Shown: positions 24,508 to 36,986, counted from the first letter of the stretch. The stretch: DNA of 64,000 nt from Siphonodentalium dalli (GCA_032622095.1 CP136068.1:63328025-63392024); one strand, 5' to 3'. Translations and numbers: made by a program. Notes: generated by a model from the sequence alone, not told the origin.

Positions 24508-24658
24508 TTTATCCCACAGGGTTAAAATAAAGACAAACAATGGAATTCGTTTTTAGCTACCTGTTTAGAAAAAACAATTACAGGAAGCCGATACTATTGA
24601 AGGTATTAATAACAAGAAAAAACATATGATATAAATTTTTGAGGCGCAATAACCGCCA
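24508..24658 (-). repeat. Ngaro split direct repeat B1
   Basis: This is the inner copy of B2, directly following the recombinase-proximal end of the element on the minus strand. The A2/B1 junction (ACTTTGTTTTATCCCACAGG) should represent the circular-junction sequence used by the recombinase. Confidence 0.8.
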
Positions 24659-25057
24659 TGGACAAAGAGTCCCGTTTGTTATGGCACTCATTGGCCCCGC
24701 CAAAAAAATTGAGCTGGACAGGAGGACAGTTGCTGGAACGAACCCAGGATAAAAGTCTTTGCATGGGGACGAAAATTACTGAAAGTAACAAATTGGAAAA
24801 ATCCCAGGCTCAAAGCCATTGAAGATGTACAAGAAATAATTAAATTAAACAATTGATGAAAACCATTGATGTAGGAACCCCGGCAATGGACTACACTTCC
24901 CACCTGGGAACAGAAATGTATACTCCATGGCTAACATGACTAGAAATAAAAAGACTGGGAATAATCATCTGCCAATCCAACATATCCAATGGCACCTTGC
25001 TCAAGCGGAGTTGTCATTGAATGCGTGAGATACCACCGTGCTCATGCAAAGGCGGCA

Positions 25058-25779
25058 TCAATGTGCCATACTGCGAAGGTATGTGTGAAAAGCATTTGAA
25101 TGCCACCTGCCCATCAATCTTATTTGGGCGTCAGTAAATCCCAGCCCGGCCGCCCAACATGCAGCTCCAATTCGGAAACTGTGCGGCTTTACTTTGTGGA
25201 GGTCCAGGTGATTAAATTGTAGGCATTTTTGAAAAACGGTTGTAAACTGCCTGTGCAATACGGGATACCATTAGGGGCCCATTACCGCCGCCGCGACAAC
25301 CCAGAAATTGTATTAATTCTTGTACAGGGCAGAGCCCGGTATGTTGTGACCGGATGTATACAACATGGGGCCGACCACTTGGGTTATGTTTAAAATACCG
25401 GAAAGTTATCGCAATTTTTGTGGCAGAGACAAGTGCCGTATCTGCATACTGAATTACTTTCCCTTGCAGTGCAACCGAGGCAGGACACAGCTCTCCGATT
25501 CGAGCGAACCCATAAATGCTGTCACAAAGAGTGCCCGGTACAACTTGCATTCATATCCCCTTCAGCCAGATGTAAAAGTGAATTGCAAAGTTGTCGCAGT
25601 ATACTTGGCGTGATGGGTATACAGCCGTCCTTGGTGAGTCTGTTACGTTGGATGCCCATCAGCATTTTTTGAATATCAAAATGAGAGCATGGATCTGGAA
25701 AACCTTTAAATTTATGGTGATGTGTGAGAGCCGAAAGTGTGGAGTGGATTGTTCGATAAGCATACCCCTGGTTATACAA
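25058..25779 (-). pseudogene. tyrosine recombinase of the Ngaro element
   Basis: Three overlapping minus-strand frames (25779-25522, 25550-25212, 25258-25058) make up one recombinase broken by frameshifts. The N-terminal part (TIHSTLSALTHHHKF) resembles the SAM-like core-binding domain. The C-terminal part reads KPHSFRIGAACWAAGLGF and GRWHSNAFHTYLR, holding the H-x-x-R motif and the catalytic Tyr near the end. This enzyme family integrates circular DNA copies by strand exchange through a 3'-phosphotyrosine. It is the last ORF before the B1-A2-B2 repeats, as in known Ngaro elements. Confidence 0.8.
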
Positions 25780-25910
25780 AAAGGCTACGAATAAGGATAC
25801 TTATTGGGAAGGGCCGCGCTGAGATTTGCTGACAAAAGGCTACATACTGATCCTCTGTTTTTCTATACAACGATGTGTGTGGTCAGCTAAGCTGTCGTGG
25901 ATGAGTTGGT

Positions 25911-27397
25911 CTACTGTTTGAGCCAAGTGCTCAATGCATAGTCTGCTGGTACTGTTGTGGGTTGTTCCGCGGCATGGGGGTAGGCCCGTCGAAACTCCTG
26001 AAACTGAAATCGACTGATGCTATCGCATGGAACATTTTGACAACCCGGAACATGACGAGCGCGGAAATGGAATTTGTAGACTAAACAGGACAGAACCAAT
26101 TGTTGCAAAAGGCATAAGATCGAAGTGTCCTCTGTAGTCTGTTTATTTATGACTATGACTATTGCTTCGTTCTTTATGGTTCTTAAGTTTTGTCCCCCAT
26201 ATTTTAATTGCAAGGTAAAATTGGGTACAATTCCAGCACAGCAATGTTCATCGACCCCTCGCCAGTCTCCCAGGGGACTGCAAACCAATCAGTTCCAAAA
26301 ATGGCCCCACAACCGTGTGATGTTGAAGCATCAGTATATAGATTGATAGAATCATTAGTGATCCAAGGGTCGGCAAGAAAAAACGACCGGCCATTAAAGG
26401 TGTTCAAGAAAAACTTCCAAATTTGCAGATCTTTTTTAACACTTTGAGTTAATCAAATTTTATGATGGGGGGGAAACGAACCCCTAGTGTTAAGTTAATC
26501 TAGCGGCGAAGGAAGGCGTGACCAGGGACCACTACTGAGCAAGTAAAGCTGAGTAAACCAATAAGAGATTGTAATTCCCTAAGAGTAACCTTATGCACAG
26601 CAAGGAAAGATGTTATGAGGCTGGAACATTTGGACAATTTCGCTTCAGGTAGGCATGCTGATTTAGAAGATACATCGAATTCTATCCCCAAAAATATAAT
26701 TGTCTGAGTGGGGGTGACTGTTTTTTCCTCAGCCAAAGGAACTCCAAGGTATGTGCATATCTTGAGTGCTTTCTCCAAGTTGGTCCGTCATTGGTTCTCA
26801 CTAGGGGCCAACATAAAAAAATCATCTAACACGTGCACAGTCTCAATCCCATTATTTCGGAAGATCCAAGCCAAAGATGTGCTGAATTTTTCGAAAATAA
26901 AGCAACTAGAACGACACCCCATGGGGAGACACTTATAAAAATAGTACTTGCCATCCACGTGCAGGCCCAACAATGGGTAGTTACATGGTTTGACTGGGAG
27001 TTGTCTGAACGAATTTCGTACATCAAATTTTGCTAGGAAGCAACGATCTTGCATGTCGCGTATCCTCTCAATGGCCTGTTGGATAGTTTGGTATGAGACC
27101 GATGCGATCTCTTCTGGGATGCCATCATTAATGGAGTCCCCATGGGGAAATGAGAGATGGTGTATCATTCTATATTGTCCCCGGCGTAGATTTCTCTACA
27201 ACACCCACTGGGGAGACTACAAAATTGTCGAATGGAGGGGCATCAAATGGGCCCTGAATGCGCCCCGCTTTAATTTCATCAGTCAACTTCCCTTGAACTA
27301 TCCCTGGGTGATCATTTGCTGCTTTCAGATTTGGAGAGGTGTGATGGCTGGTACAAGTAGAACCAATGTCGAACCCCGCCTCGAAGCCTGTGACCAC
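25911..27397 (-). pseudogene. reverse transcriptase-RNase H of the Ngaro element
   Basis: Minus-strand pieces in order: 27397-27170 (FDAPPFDNFVVSPVGVV), 27168-26788 (AKFDVRNSFRQLPV motif A; LPMGCRSSCF motif B; VHVLDDFFMLAP motif C with the catalytic DD), 26778-26500 (thumb-like, TIIFLGIEFD), 26407-26204 (RNase H start, NLYTDAST, and AVLELYPI), and 26288-25911 (RNase H end, VPGCQN...DSISRFQ). The frames shift at about 27170 and in RNase H, where one acidic residue appears lost. RT copies the genomic RNA into DNA and RNase H removes the template. This copy could not make an intact enzyme. Confidence 0.85.
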
Positions 27398-27428
27398 ATA
27401 TTCCTGGTCTATGATGTTATAACCACTA

Positions 27429-28828
27429 CTAGTAAGCAGGGCCGCTAGCCTTCCCAGGTGGATTGGAGTTGGAAGTTGATTGACCGCGCCCCCGGGGTTG
27501 TGCTGTAATGAACGCCCCCCCTATGTTGACCTCTGCCTCGAAAAGAATATGGCGGTACCGATGCTGCTCTATTCGGGATCGAACACCTGGGTGCCCCCGA
27601 CCGATGGGAGCCACTTCATAGGAAACAATCATGCCTATAGGGGCACATGCCAAATTCGCAATATTGCCCATTATGAAACTTTCGGCAAAAATCAAGAGGA
27701 ACCGCATATGGTTGTGATGGTGGAATTCGTCCCATGTTAACCGTGTTCCCAATTCCAAGTGTCCCATGTAAGGCCAATATTACTTTGTTTCAGTTGTTGA
27801 AAGTTTTGTCATAAAAGGACCAATTAAGGCCCATCTTGGCCAGATAACGGATGTTGGATTGATATTTTATCATAGAAATGGCCAATGTCAGATACTTCTC
27901 GAAGTACACTGCCATGTATACCTCATATGCATCGACCCACCGCTCGATTGATGAAATGCTTTTGGGTTGAGGTGGTAATGATGCCAAAACTCTACCAACA
28001 GAGGTGTCCACCCAGCTAGATCGGCCCGTGCCCGTATTTTCTGTGCTGGGGAGCAAGTGAGAGAATTCCACATATTTGTGGGCCCATATTTTACGTTTGG
28101 TCTTGGTGGGAACTGAAGATGAGAGCGGAATGGATTGAGATTGAAAAGTTGGCCCCATGTCGGATCCACCAGAAGAAAACAGAGGAAGGTTACCATTACC
28201 TCGCTCAAACGAAGGAAATGGAAACCCTCCCCCGCGGCTTTTATCTGAATCGGAAGTTGACCCATCCGCTATACTGGAGGTCGAAACACGACGTCTCTTG
28301 GCTCGGTGCACCTTGGAAGAGTGAAGGGCAACAGGTACTGGCGATACAGAACTACCGGGCTGCGAGTGCAAACCTGATGAAAGTGGAATAGATGCGCGTC
28401 CTCGCGTGGATGGCCGACCGCGAGGGGTGGTATGCCCTCTTGAAGATTGACCGCGGGTACTGGTAGAAGCGCGCCTTGTTTGAACTGGGGATGTGGAACT
28501 ATCACTGTGCTGAGCAACGTGTCATGATGCGGGAGGCGGGCGTAGCTCCGTGCCTGGCTGTGGTCCTTCGCAAACATTCTCTGGCCTGTGTGGGGCAGCC
28601 AGTGGATACTGGGCTGGACACATCTGCGCTCCTAGTGGCCTGTGCGACAGAAGGGGATCGACCCCTGCCTCTCTGTGGCATATTGAAACTGATTACACCA
28701 CGCAGTATGGAAACTTTACTCAACTGAATAGCCTGTTGTACCCTGGAGTGCCAAAGGCCGGTATGCGGAGTAACCGCAGTACTAGGTGTGCCACTGTCAA
28801 AAGGAAAAACGTTGTTGTGAGTTAACAA
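27429..28828 (-). pseudogene. gag-like region of the Ngaro element
   Basis: Frame 28371-27790 has a Ser/Arg-rich N-terminal half (AKRRRVSTSS) and a helical end with IERWVDAYEVYMAVYFEKY and NIRYLAKMGLNWSFYD, which is how I remember Ngaro Gag ORFs. Downstream, 27767-27429 is a shifted remainder in which a Cys/His knuckle is no longer recognisable. Upstream, 28828-28502 is Arg/Ser/Thr-rich and may be the N-terminal portion. Gag would package the element RNA. Boundaries are uncertain because of frameshifts. Confidence 0.55.
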
Positions 28829-30307
28829 TTGTGTATGTACTGGTCATGGATAGAAATTACTCAATTTTGAAGAAGTTAACAGCCCTGTAAATTTGGATCA
28901 AGCAATGACAAGACAGGGTTCAGTTATTATTCCAACTCGATTGAAGTGTTGAATAACCGGTCGCCCCTGGATGAAAGAAAGTGAACCGCAACCAAAGTAC
29001 ATGTAGAAAACATATATGTCAATTGGCACTCCAGGACGCCAGGCTGGCAACACTGTAAGAAAGGTATGGACCATTAACTGTTGAACGCTTTGTAAATAAT
29101 AGCTGCAGAGGTGCTCATTCGAAGATACCTATGCCGAAAACAGATTTCGGGCGATTCGGAAGTGGTGTAGTTATTCTGTAGGAATTGGCATACAGATAAT
29201 ATCTGATATGTTCTGACTGCAACAAACAAAAAGGCCAAAGAAACATTTTTTATATGCATGATAAATAAGTCAAGAATAAGGTCACGCAGTGACATAATTT
29301 TTTTTATTGAAGTTGTCGAACAACAACAAGAAAGCTGTTAATGGTCCAACATACGACAAACATCAGAGATGGAAGGAATGTTTCATCATATCGGTATGAT
29401 CACGGGCATTGTTGTCGCACCGTGAAGACTCATATAAAACCGAAAGTATAAAATAAAATAGTCCAGAGAACAATGGTTTGTTGGATAACCTTACTGCTTA
29501 CCGCTAAATCCATGATATTTCACCAATATGAATACCGGTTGATCGAAATAACGTTTTATGTCAACAAAATGAACTGTTTTTGACAGTCATTAGAAGAATC
29601 AGTATGGAACTTGCCCGTGATATGGGCCAGATTTACTAAAATTAAGTCCTAATCAAGATATGCACAGCCTGGATACATGTACCTGCATATACTAGTAATC
29701 AGTAATTCTCATATCGACAATTGTGCCGAGTTACTACGTTTAGAACATGATACATGTCTGCTATGAGAGACCATCAGCTTATAATACCAGGGAAGGTTAC
29801 CCATGTTCCCTGGCATAAACAGATAAAAAGAACATAACAAAATCGATAAATTATGAACGTTGAGGGGCCGTCATCAGTGAAAGGAATGATATCAACAGCA
29901 TGTTGACATCAAGCACAAGATTAAAGAAAGAAAGCATGCCCAATTGGAAACCATGCGTGCATCATCTCGCCCTCGGTATACAATAATAAAGTCCAAAATG
30001 CTGGACACACAAACAATAACGGAAGAGATGAACGCGAAAGAAAATTGCATGCTACAGCAGTGGAAACCATCATGTGATTTCTCGAAGGTTAAAATTGGAA
30101 GCGATCAAGTAGACACGCATGAACATCGTGCTACATAAGTCAAATTTACAAAAGTATTTAAATCGGGTACAAATTGCAGTTATGCTAAAAGTTTAAAGCT
30201 ATATAGTAGGCTCGCATGAACATCATGCTACAGATACATATGTAAAATAACAAAAATAATCATGTACAAATTTTAATAATGCTAAAAGTAGAAACCACTC
30301 ACCAAAA
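28829..30307. other. spacer inside the Ngaro element, no gene seen
   Basis: Between the SGNH and gag-like ORFs I see no coding frame. Two features stand out: a short inverted pair (GGACCATTAAC near 29068 and GTTAATGGTCC near 29338), and a 97-bp imperfect direct repeat at about 30115-30290 (ATGAACATC-TGCTACA). The former may mark a small nested insertion. Confidence 0.5.
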
Positions 30308-30990
30308 TTAATGGATGGAATGACCCACGAAGTCAGGAATGGTTGAGGTAGTGAAGCTTTGCCCCACGGACACCCCAATAATATTTACGGATCCCTCTTT
30401 GGTTGAATGTATCCCATCACCAAGGAAATGTTGGATGACTCGTTCCAACTGGGCGCATAGGAGAGTCCGGGGTCGAACTTCGGTATAGGCTTGCAACATG
30501 AGGTTGGTCTGTGTGATTCTACGATTGAGTATCTCCAATGTCACCCCCGGGACAGCGAAGCGACGCAACAATTTCATGCGACGAAAAAGCTTGTTGACCA
30601 TGATACAAGAGACGCCATACTGCTCTTTGAGTTCATTGAGGTAGTCGTCAATTTCCCCAGACACCACCTCTGGCCCTTTTGTACATAAATCATTAGCCCC
30701 ACTTGCAACAACACCAGGTTTGGCTGAAAGTGTGTTAAGGTATGGCGAACCCCCGCGTCCACCCTCAAGTCTCTTACAGTAGCCCCCGAGTGACCGACGA
30801 ATCGAACGCACATGTCTCGGTTGTTTCCTGAGCCACATGGAGCGTGCGTGGACAAATTCATGTTCTTCGCAAAGTTATGCCACTTTGGGAAACGTTTCTT
30901 CTCAGGCCCACCATGAAATAAATGCGCACCAAATCGATTAACGAATGAATGTCCCAGAAAAAGTATGCGAACCATACTGAGAGAAGACAA
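30308..30990 (-). pseudogene. SGNH-hydrolase ORF of the Ngaro element
   Basis: The ORF starts 16 bp inside repeat A1 with MVRILFLGHSFVNRF (block I, nucleophile Ser in G-H-S). It continues through RDMCVRFVGHSGATVRDL (block II Gly), then, after a frameshift near 30680, VASGANDLCTKG (block III, G-x-N-D) and FLGDGIHSTKEG (block V, D-x-x-H). All four SGNH/GDSL blocks are present in order, so the ancestral protein was probably an active esterase. Some Ngaro elements, and separately CR1-type LINEs, are known to carry esterase-like ORFs; the role is unknown. Its place as first ORF, before gag, is notable. Confidence 0.75.
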
Positions 30991-31005
30991 AAAACGAACT
31001 GTACC

Positions 31006-31388
31006 TTTTCGAAAAAACGTGACCGTCTTCTTCGGTCAATAAATTGAAAAGAAAGTTGACACCAACCGCGTCGCTCATCCCTACTTGTAAAAATATAGTT
31101 CTCCCAATTCTTGCTCAATAGTTATCCCAATTGATTCGTCACCTAAATAACATTATTGCCAAAATTCTTGCACTTCATGATTATGTTGTAAATTCATCTA
31201 AATACTTTGCCGCTTTATTCTATTGCTTACTTTTTTGGAATTCCATGCAGTATGGCGTAATGATCGCGTAATGTTCTGTCGGTGAAATATCTCGCTACCG
31301 AACATATTTGCGTTTCTGCAAATTTTCTGGTTTAAATCCCCGCATCTGTTTAACCCTTTGGGATAAAATACGTCGCTCTTATACGACT
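31006..31388 (-). repeat. Ngaro split direct repeat A1 (outer 5' end)
   Basis: This is nearly identical to A2 at 24122-24503 and ends at CTTATACGACT, after which similarity to the A2/B1 junction stops, marking the element boundary. It probably carries the promoter, given its position upstream of the first ORF. Confidence 0.85.
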
Positions 31389-31994
31389 ATGTTATATTTC
31401 TTCCCAAACGCGGTTCAAATGTGTGAAAAGTCATATGAACCCCTATTTTACAACTTCATTAAGACCAATATATCAGATTGAATAACACGGGTCCTTGTCC
31501 TGGAGATTCGCAATGGCCATTGGCTTACTATTACACTCAAAACCAAACACAATATACTTTAATAAGAACAGTTTGTTTTTGTCTTTGCTTCCTTTGTGTG
31601 ACATCACACGGTACATCAAAGAAAAAAGCTGACGCATAACTCATATGAATGGTTGGCACTTTGTTGCAAAATCCAATTTAGCATGTGCACCGATTTCTGA
31701 GAATTTCTGATGTCATTCATGTTATAATTACTTTTGAGAAATTGTCAAAAATGTCTGGCTGGGTAGGGCCAGTTACTTGCTAAATAATGCAAGTGAATTG
31801 TGGAAATTAAGATTGACTACGTGTATACATTGGCCCCTACATATTGTCCTTTACAAATACTTTTTCTGACTTCATTATCATTGCTAGCACCCAACATGCT
31901 TTACCGTGCGAATTTCACTCACACCGTATAAAAAGAAATCACTTGGGATGAAATTATTTCACATAATTTTTGTCTGGCACATTATTCATTTTTA
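31389..31994. other. no gene seen
   Basis: Unstructured AT-rich sequence with no coding signal or recognisable repeat. Confidence 0.5.
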
Positions 31995-32077
31995 GCTCAC
32001 CTGAGACAAAGTCTCCAGTTGAGCTATAGTCATCATTCCTCATCCGTCTAGCCGTCCATCTGTCCGTATGTCCATCC
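31995..32077 (+). mobile_element. GTCCGTCC hairpin-headed element, family 4, truncated
   Basis: The head AGCTCACCTGAGACAAAG followed by TCTCCAGTTGAGCT forms a hairpin, and CCGTCTAGCCGTCCATCTGT continues the tract. The element breaks off at TCCATCC exactly where the pogo-like coding sequence begins. Elements with an AGCTCACCTGAG head are frequent in mollusc DNA, to my knowledge. Confidence 0.65.
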
Positions 32078-32620
32078 GTTCTGGACAGTTTTAGTGGACA
32101 CAAAACAGACGACGTTCGTTCCAAATTCAAAGATTCCAACGTCGATATGGCCGTCATCCCCGGCGGCATGACCAGCATCCTTCAACCGCTCGACGTCTGC
32201 CTGAATAAACCGTTCAAAGCCAGCATCAGGGAGCAATGGTGTGCGTGGATGTGCGATCCGACCCAGATGGTTTTCACCAAAGGAGGAAATCTAAAGCGCC
32301 CGTCACTCCCCCTCGTCGCACAATGGGTCGTCAACGCATGGGATAAGATCGACTCCAACATGATTATTAACTCTTTCAAGAAATGTTGTATTTCTAATGC
32401 CATGGATGGCACCGAGGACGATGTGTTATTCAGCGATGTTGTTTGTAAGAAAGGTGAGAGTGCGAAAGTTGTTCATGTAGATGAATGTGAGGATGAATGT
32501 GAGGATGATGTGTTCATAGAAAGTTCGTATGTATAAGTGTATGATGATGCTTTGTCAGATGCTGATTGTTGGTTTAAATTGTTTATTGATAACGATGACA
32601 GTGATGACGAGAGTGAATGA
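32078..32620 (+). pseudogene. pogo/Tigger-type DDE transposase, C-terminal fragment
   Basis: The frame opens at 32078 with VLDSFSGHKTDDVRSKF, then VIPGGMTSILQPLDVCLNKP (the conserved P-G-x-T-x-x-x-Q-P-L-D-V block just before the last catalytic acidic residue of DDE_1 transposases), WVVNAWDKI, and SFKKCCISNAMDGTEDD. A TAA at 32534-32536 interrupts an acidic tail that continues in the same frame to a TGA at 32618-32620 (DNDDSDDESE). The N-terminal HTH and first catalytic Asp are missing, and the 5' edge coincides with a GTCCGTCC element head. Likely a dead fragment. Confidence 0.75.
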
Positions 32621-33069
32621 ATGTTATTGTTGTTGAAATGTCAGTTTTGTGCATTCCGTGTATTAAATCATTCGGTTCCCATTCCATATTTGTATTGTTT
32701 GTATATTGCAAATGTCGTTCGTTTTGATAAATTGTGCTGTGCTATGCATTGTTATGTTATATTTTGTGTTTAATTCAGAATAAAGCATTCTATCGCAAAT
32801 AAATTTCTTCATCATTCTTCCCCCAAATGTGATGTGTGAATACTTGCTCTCAATACTTACCAGTACAATACTTACCAGTACGCAGTCGCTGGCAGTGTTT
32901 TTAAAATTCCAGCATCTAAAAATATGTCTTATACACAGGTATTTCGCAAAGGGCAGGCTTTGGGGTTGAAAAATGGGGATGCGTCTTATACACGCATGCG
33001 ACTTATCCACCAAAATTTACGGTAACCCACCCATTCCGTAGTTCCATCATATGATGTCATTGAAAATGA
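32621..33069. other. no gene seen
   Basis: AT-rich sequence downstream of the pogo fragment; it may include the transposon's 3' untranslated part. The 116-residue minus-strand frame has no recognisable features. Confidence 0.5.
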
Positions 33070-33073
33070 TTAA

Positions 33074-33413
33074 CCCTTTGGCGAGTAGAATGACATATAT
33101 GTCGTCTATCGGTTGAGGAGTAGAACGACATATATGTCGTTTCAGGGCGTGTTATTTTATGTAGACATAACTTCAATAAATCATCTGATTTATAAATGAT
33201 TTGTATAGGAGTTATTTTGGTTTATATAATGTACCAAATGTATAAGTGAAATCAGTTATGATAACACACGTTAAAAAAAAATTCACATAAATTAAAACGA
33301 ATTATTGGACCATTTTGACCCAAACTTGTTAATAATTATTGCTACGGTATGATGTTGATGTTAAATTTACTCATGACGTCATGTATATGACGTTACAGAT
33401 ACTCTCCAAAGGG
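33074..33413. mobile_element. 340-bp piggyBac-like MITE with TTAA duplications
   Basis: Ends CCCTTTGGCGAGTA and TACTCTCCAAAGGG are imperfect inverted repeats, each flanked by TTAA (33070-33073 and 33414-33417). Near the left end the palindrome GACATATATGTC occurs twice within a short direct repeat (GAGTAGAA-GACATATATGTCGT). No coding sequence. Confidence 0.8.
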
Positions 33414-33727
33414 TTAACCCTCTCCACACATCATATGGTTTTGATGCTTTTCATTTGATCGTTCTCCGATTCTATGTCCAGGTTGATGGTGATCCACTTT
33501 TCACTTGCATGGATTTTGGGATTAAAATTAACCCATTTCATAGACACATGATATCCGATAGGCAGATATTAAATCATACCTTTCACTTTGAGCCAGGTTC
33601 AGTAAGGATTTCTAAAAACCACCAATTGAATATTCATCATTAGAGGAAATGTCTTATTTTGAAATTCCCTCTATTGCATTTGGGGTGCGCTGTCAGTAGC
33701 CAAATTAGCCAATGGCTAATCTTTTTC

Positions 33728-33866
33728 GAATTTGGCTAATAGTCTGGCTGTTGAAGGGTTGAACCCGGAAAAAATTCTTAACAAGCTGAATTTGGTGTCA
33801 TTCGATGCAGCATAACCCCCTGGTGAACATATCCAAAATCCGCTAAAATCCGCCTTGGGGAATTTA
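33728..33866 (+). repeat. internal inverted repeat, left arm (partner 39826-39975)
   Basis: Matched words, in order, are AGTCTGGCTGTTG, CCCGGAAAAAATTCTTAACA, AGCTGAATTTGGT and ATCCAAAATCCGCTAAAATC. The partner lies 6 kb away in inverse orientation with about 85% identity by eye. Together they bracket pseudogene P2. Confidence 0.85.
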
Positions 33867-36800
33867 TTTTATTCAAGATGGCGTCCAACATGGCCGCTTG
33901 AAAGTTGAAAATTTCGAGAAGTCTATTGTTTGACGCACAATATAAAACTATCAACCCGTGTTATAACCAAAAGTCCTTTTGTAGTGTATACAATATATTT
34001 CCAAAACAAACGATGCTGTTTCCGGGTAAAAGACATAAACATGGTGGCCAAATATCAGCCAAACCGGAAAATATGTGTTTTTCTTTATTTTTCCACTTTA
34101 TGAATGTATTGACTTTGAATCCCCGACCCAAACGAAAGATATATCTATTGAGTATTGATATTGCTTTCTGGCGATAAAGCCACATTAAATCCAGTTCCTT
34201 ATCAACAACCGTTGAAAAAATTCGTGCAAATCTGAAATCTCCCCAAAACAATCCCCACAGTGACACACTTAATTCCATTTTTCCGACATGAACATTGGTT
34301 TGTGCCACAAGGAGTTCTTGACGAAATTTTTCAATTGCATTGTATGAATTAAAGAAGAATTTCTGGTGCTGCGTCTAGGTCAGTCATTATAGTGATAAGC
34401 ATTGACCCCTGCAGTTTCCATCCCAAATGTTTGCAATGTTTGGGTTCTAGATCTATTTTCCCGAGATATGCCCAGATTAAAACTTGTAAGTGAACCCTAA
34501 GACTAAGGCTGCCCTCTCTGTGTGTGGCAATTTCTGAGGTTCGATAGCAGACCTGCCGGAGGAAAACATGGTCATGAGCTTCGCGTATCTTAGATGATCG
34601 AGGGACTCTCCATTCTTGCCCGAGTACATTTGAATGAAAATCTTCGAACCTGCCTCGCCTAACTGTTGCTGATTTCTAAGTAAAGATGTTGCAGTTGAGC
34701 AGACGATTCTAATCGTTTCATCATAAACCCAATTGCTTCTTCCTCGTGTAAGTCCATCCCGACTTTTGATGGAACGCATCATGATGTGCTCAATAACTAG
34801 GTCACTTGACAGTCATGCCCAAACCTACTGCTCCTTCGAATAGTATGAACACCACCCTCTATAAAAGACTAGTATAACCACGGATATTTATGGGTTAAGT
34901 CTAGCATCATTTGCAAAAACAAGCGACAACTCAGTGGCGGCAAACAAATTCAACATTTTCCCAACAACTACTAAATGGAGATTCCAATCTCCTGTTCTCT
35001 CAGCTCGAATAAAATCTGTCCACATTTCTAGACTCTCCATATACTTTAACCAACGTTTGGATGTTCTGGATTTCTCGCCAATGTATGTCTTGTAATATAA
35101 CATAAGTTCGTTCAATTTGAGCAGTTCTATTGAATCGGAAACAGCCGAAACTGGGATGGACCCATCAAACACGTTTTCATACAGCTCAATTAGTGCTTTC
35201 ACTTCAATCTGACTAAGCTTCGCCCCTTCGAAACTGTCAGTACCAGTTGCAGCAATTCCCTCGATTGCCAATTCTTCGTTATTTGATGTCGAAGGTACTT
35301 CGATATTTAACGTTGAAGGTACTTCGATATTTGATTTTGCAGATAATTCGGTATCTGATGTCGCGTTTGATGCCGCGTCATCGGCTCTCGACTTGGATAT
35401 TTCATTTGAATCCTCAGAGATCAATTCATCCAACAGCTTATTAGTAAGGGCTCCGTATACAAGGAAATGACATCTGAGTGCTCGCGAGAATGCCTTCCCG
35501 GAAAGCATTGTGGCAACTGCGTTTGAGCCATAATGAAACCCATCATCAGATGGAAGCCGCTGAGTCTACAAACTATTCCAAGTGACTTGGCTTAAATTAT
35601 CTCAACCGGTTTGAACCAAAGTGACTGGTCAAACGCCAAGCATGGAGACAGGGTTTTCCCAACTGTGTCGCGTGATTCTGAATACACATCAAAGTGGAAA
35701 ACAAACAAGACTCACCTGATGGGTTGAGGTCTATTATCGGTAGAAAAATATCTTCTGACTAGGCTGAATGTTCTGAGCTGTTTGAAGAAAAGATGTGTTC
35801 CATGAATCCAGACCAGTTCGGTCTGTTTTATTGCTCGATTTGAAAGCCAACCGCAATGCCAATCAGTGCAGATGAAAGCATGGGTCGATACTTTATAGTG
35901 GATAATCCCAGCTTTTTTTTGTAGGTTTCAAATGGTGTATGATAGGCACACCCTTGTATTCGATTAGTTCTTCAACCATAACACGTTTTTGAAGAGTGAT
36001 GACTATTGATATAGGTTTAACCAGTGTGTCATCCTTCTGAGTGGAAACTGCGAGTATCCCCATAACATGGAATGAACCTTTACCATCAATAGTAGCGACG
36101 TTGAGGTCGACGCTATCTGCTGCCCACTGAGTAAATGTACCTGGAAAATACTCCATGTGTGTACTCTCAAGATTTTCCACCTGGATCACTGATTGCTCGT
36201 ACCTGCTTACTTCGTCGTAAGTAATTGAAAACCCCAATTTAGAGAGTTCATCAACAAGCCACCTTGACCCGAAACGCGATCCATTTCAATCCAAGTACCA
36301 AAAAGAGTACAGGTAATAACAGATTGCACGATGCTGTGACCATTGTTATTCTGTTTTATTTCAGATGGAACTAGTATCTCCAGAAACATTTCTAAATGGC
36401 GAGAAATCCATTTATTTTTGTTGTCAAAATTTCCCAATCTCCTCGCTGGTGGTGTAGGTTTTCTTATCATATGTCATTTCCCGCTTTTGCCCTTATCATC
36501 TTCGTGGCGGTCACAACAACTCTGTATGCCTCCTCATCTATGTCATCTTTCTTATCCGCATACCGCTTGTCAATTGTCGAGTACGTGACCATATCTTTGA
36601 AGCAAATGTCGTTGCTATGCCCTTCGATTTCAGCGAAAAAGATATACTCCCCATACCGTTCTTACAATTTCTGTTTAAGGCATTTTATTGAATTAAGATT
36701 CTTACCCAATTGCTAGCTCTATCATTTGAGTATGTAACTCGGACAGTTCTGTATACAGTATACAGTTCTGTACCATCCACAGACTCCAGCCATACACACA

Positions 36801-36986
36801 GCGAATCAAATGTCATTAAGAGCGTTGCATTTCGAGTATTTTCTACACTTGGTATACATGATATACAGCTTCTGCAGCAACGAAATCAAGGCAACTTAGA
36901 ATGATTTCTGAACCTTCAATGCTCACAAATCTTCTCTTATTCGGCAATGTTCTAAAAATTTGTATTTAATAGGGAGAGTTGCTATT

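Larger units (their letters stand above)
23896..31388 (-). mobile_element. Ngaro-type tyrosine-recombinase retrotransposon, near full length
   Basis: Read on the minus strand, the order is A1 (31388-31006), SGNH ORF, gag-like region, reverse transcriptase, RNase H, tyrosine recombinase, then B1 (24658-24508), A2 (24503-24122), B2 (24050-23896). A1/A2 and B1/B2 are direct repeats, giving the split direct repeat layout A1-ORFs-B1-A2-B2 known for Ngaro and PAT elements, which integrate by site-specific recombination without target duplication. A1 and A2 differ by only a few bases over 380 bp, so insertion is not very old, yet all ORFs carry frameshifts. Length is about 7.5 kb. Confidence 0.85.
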
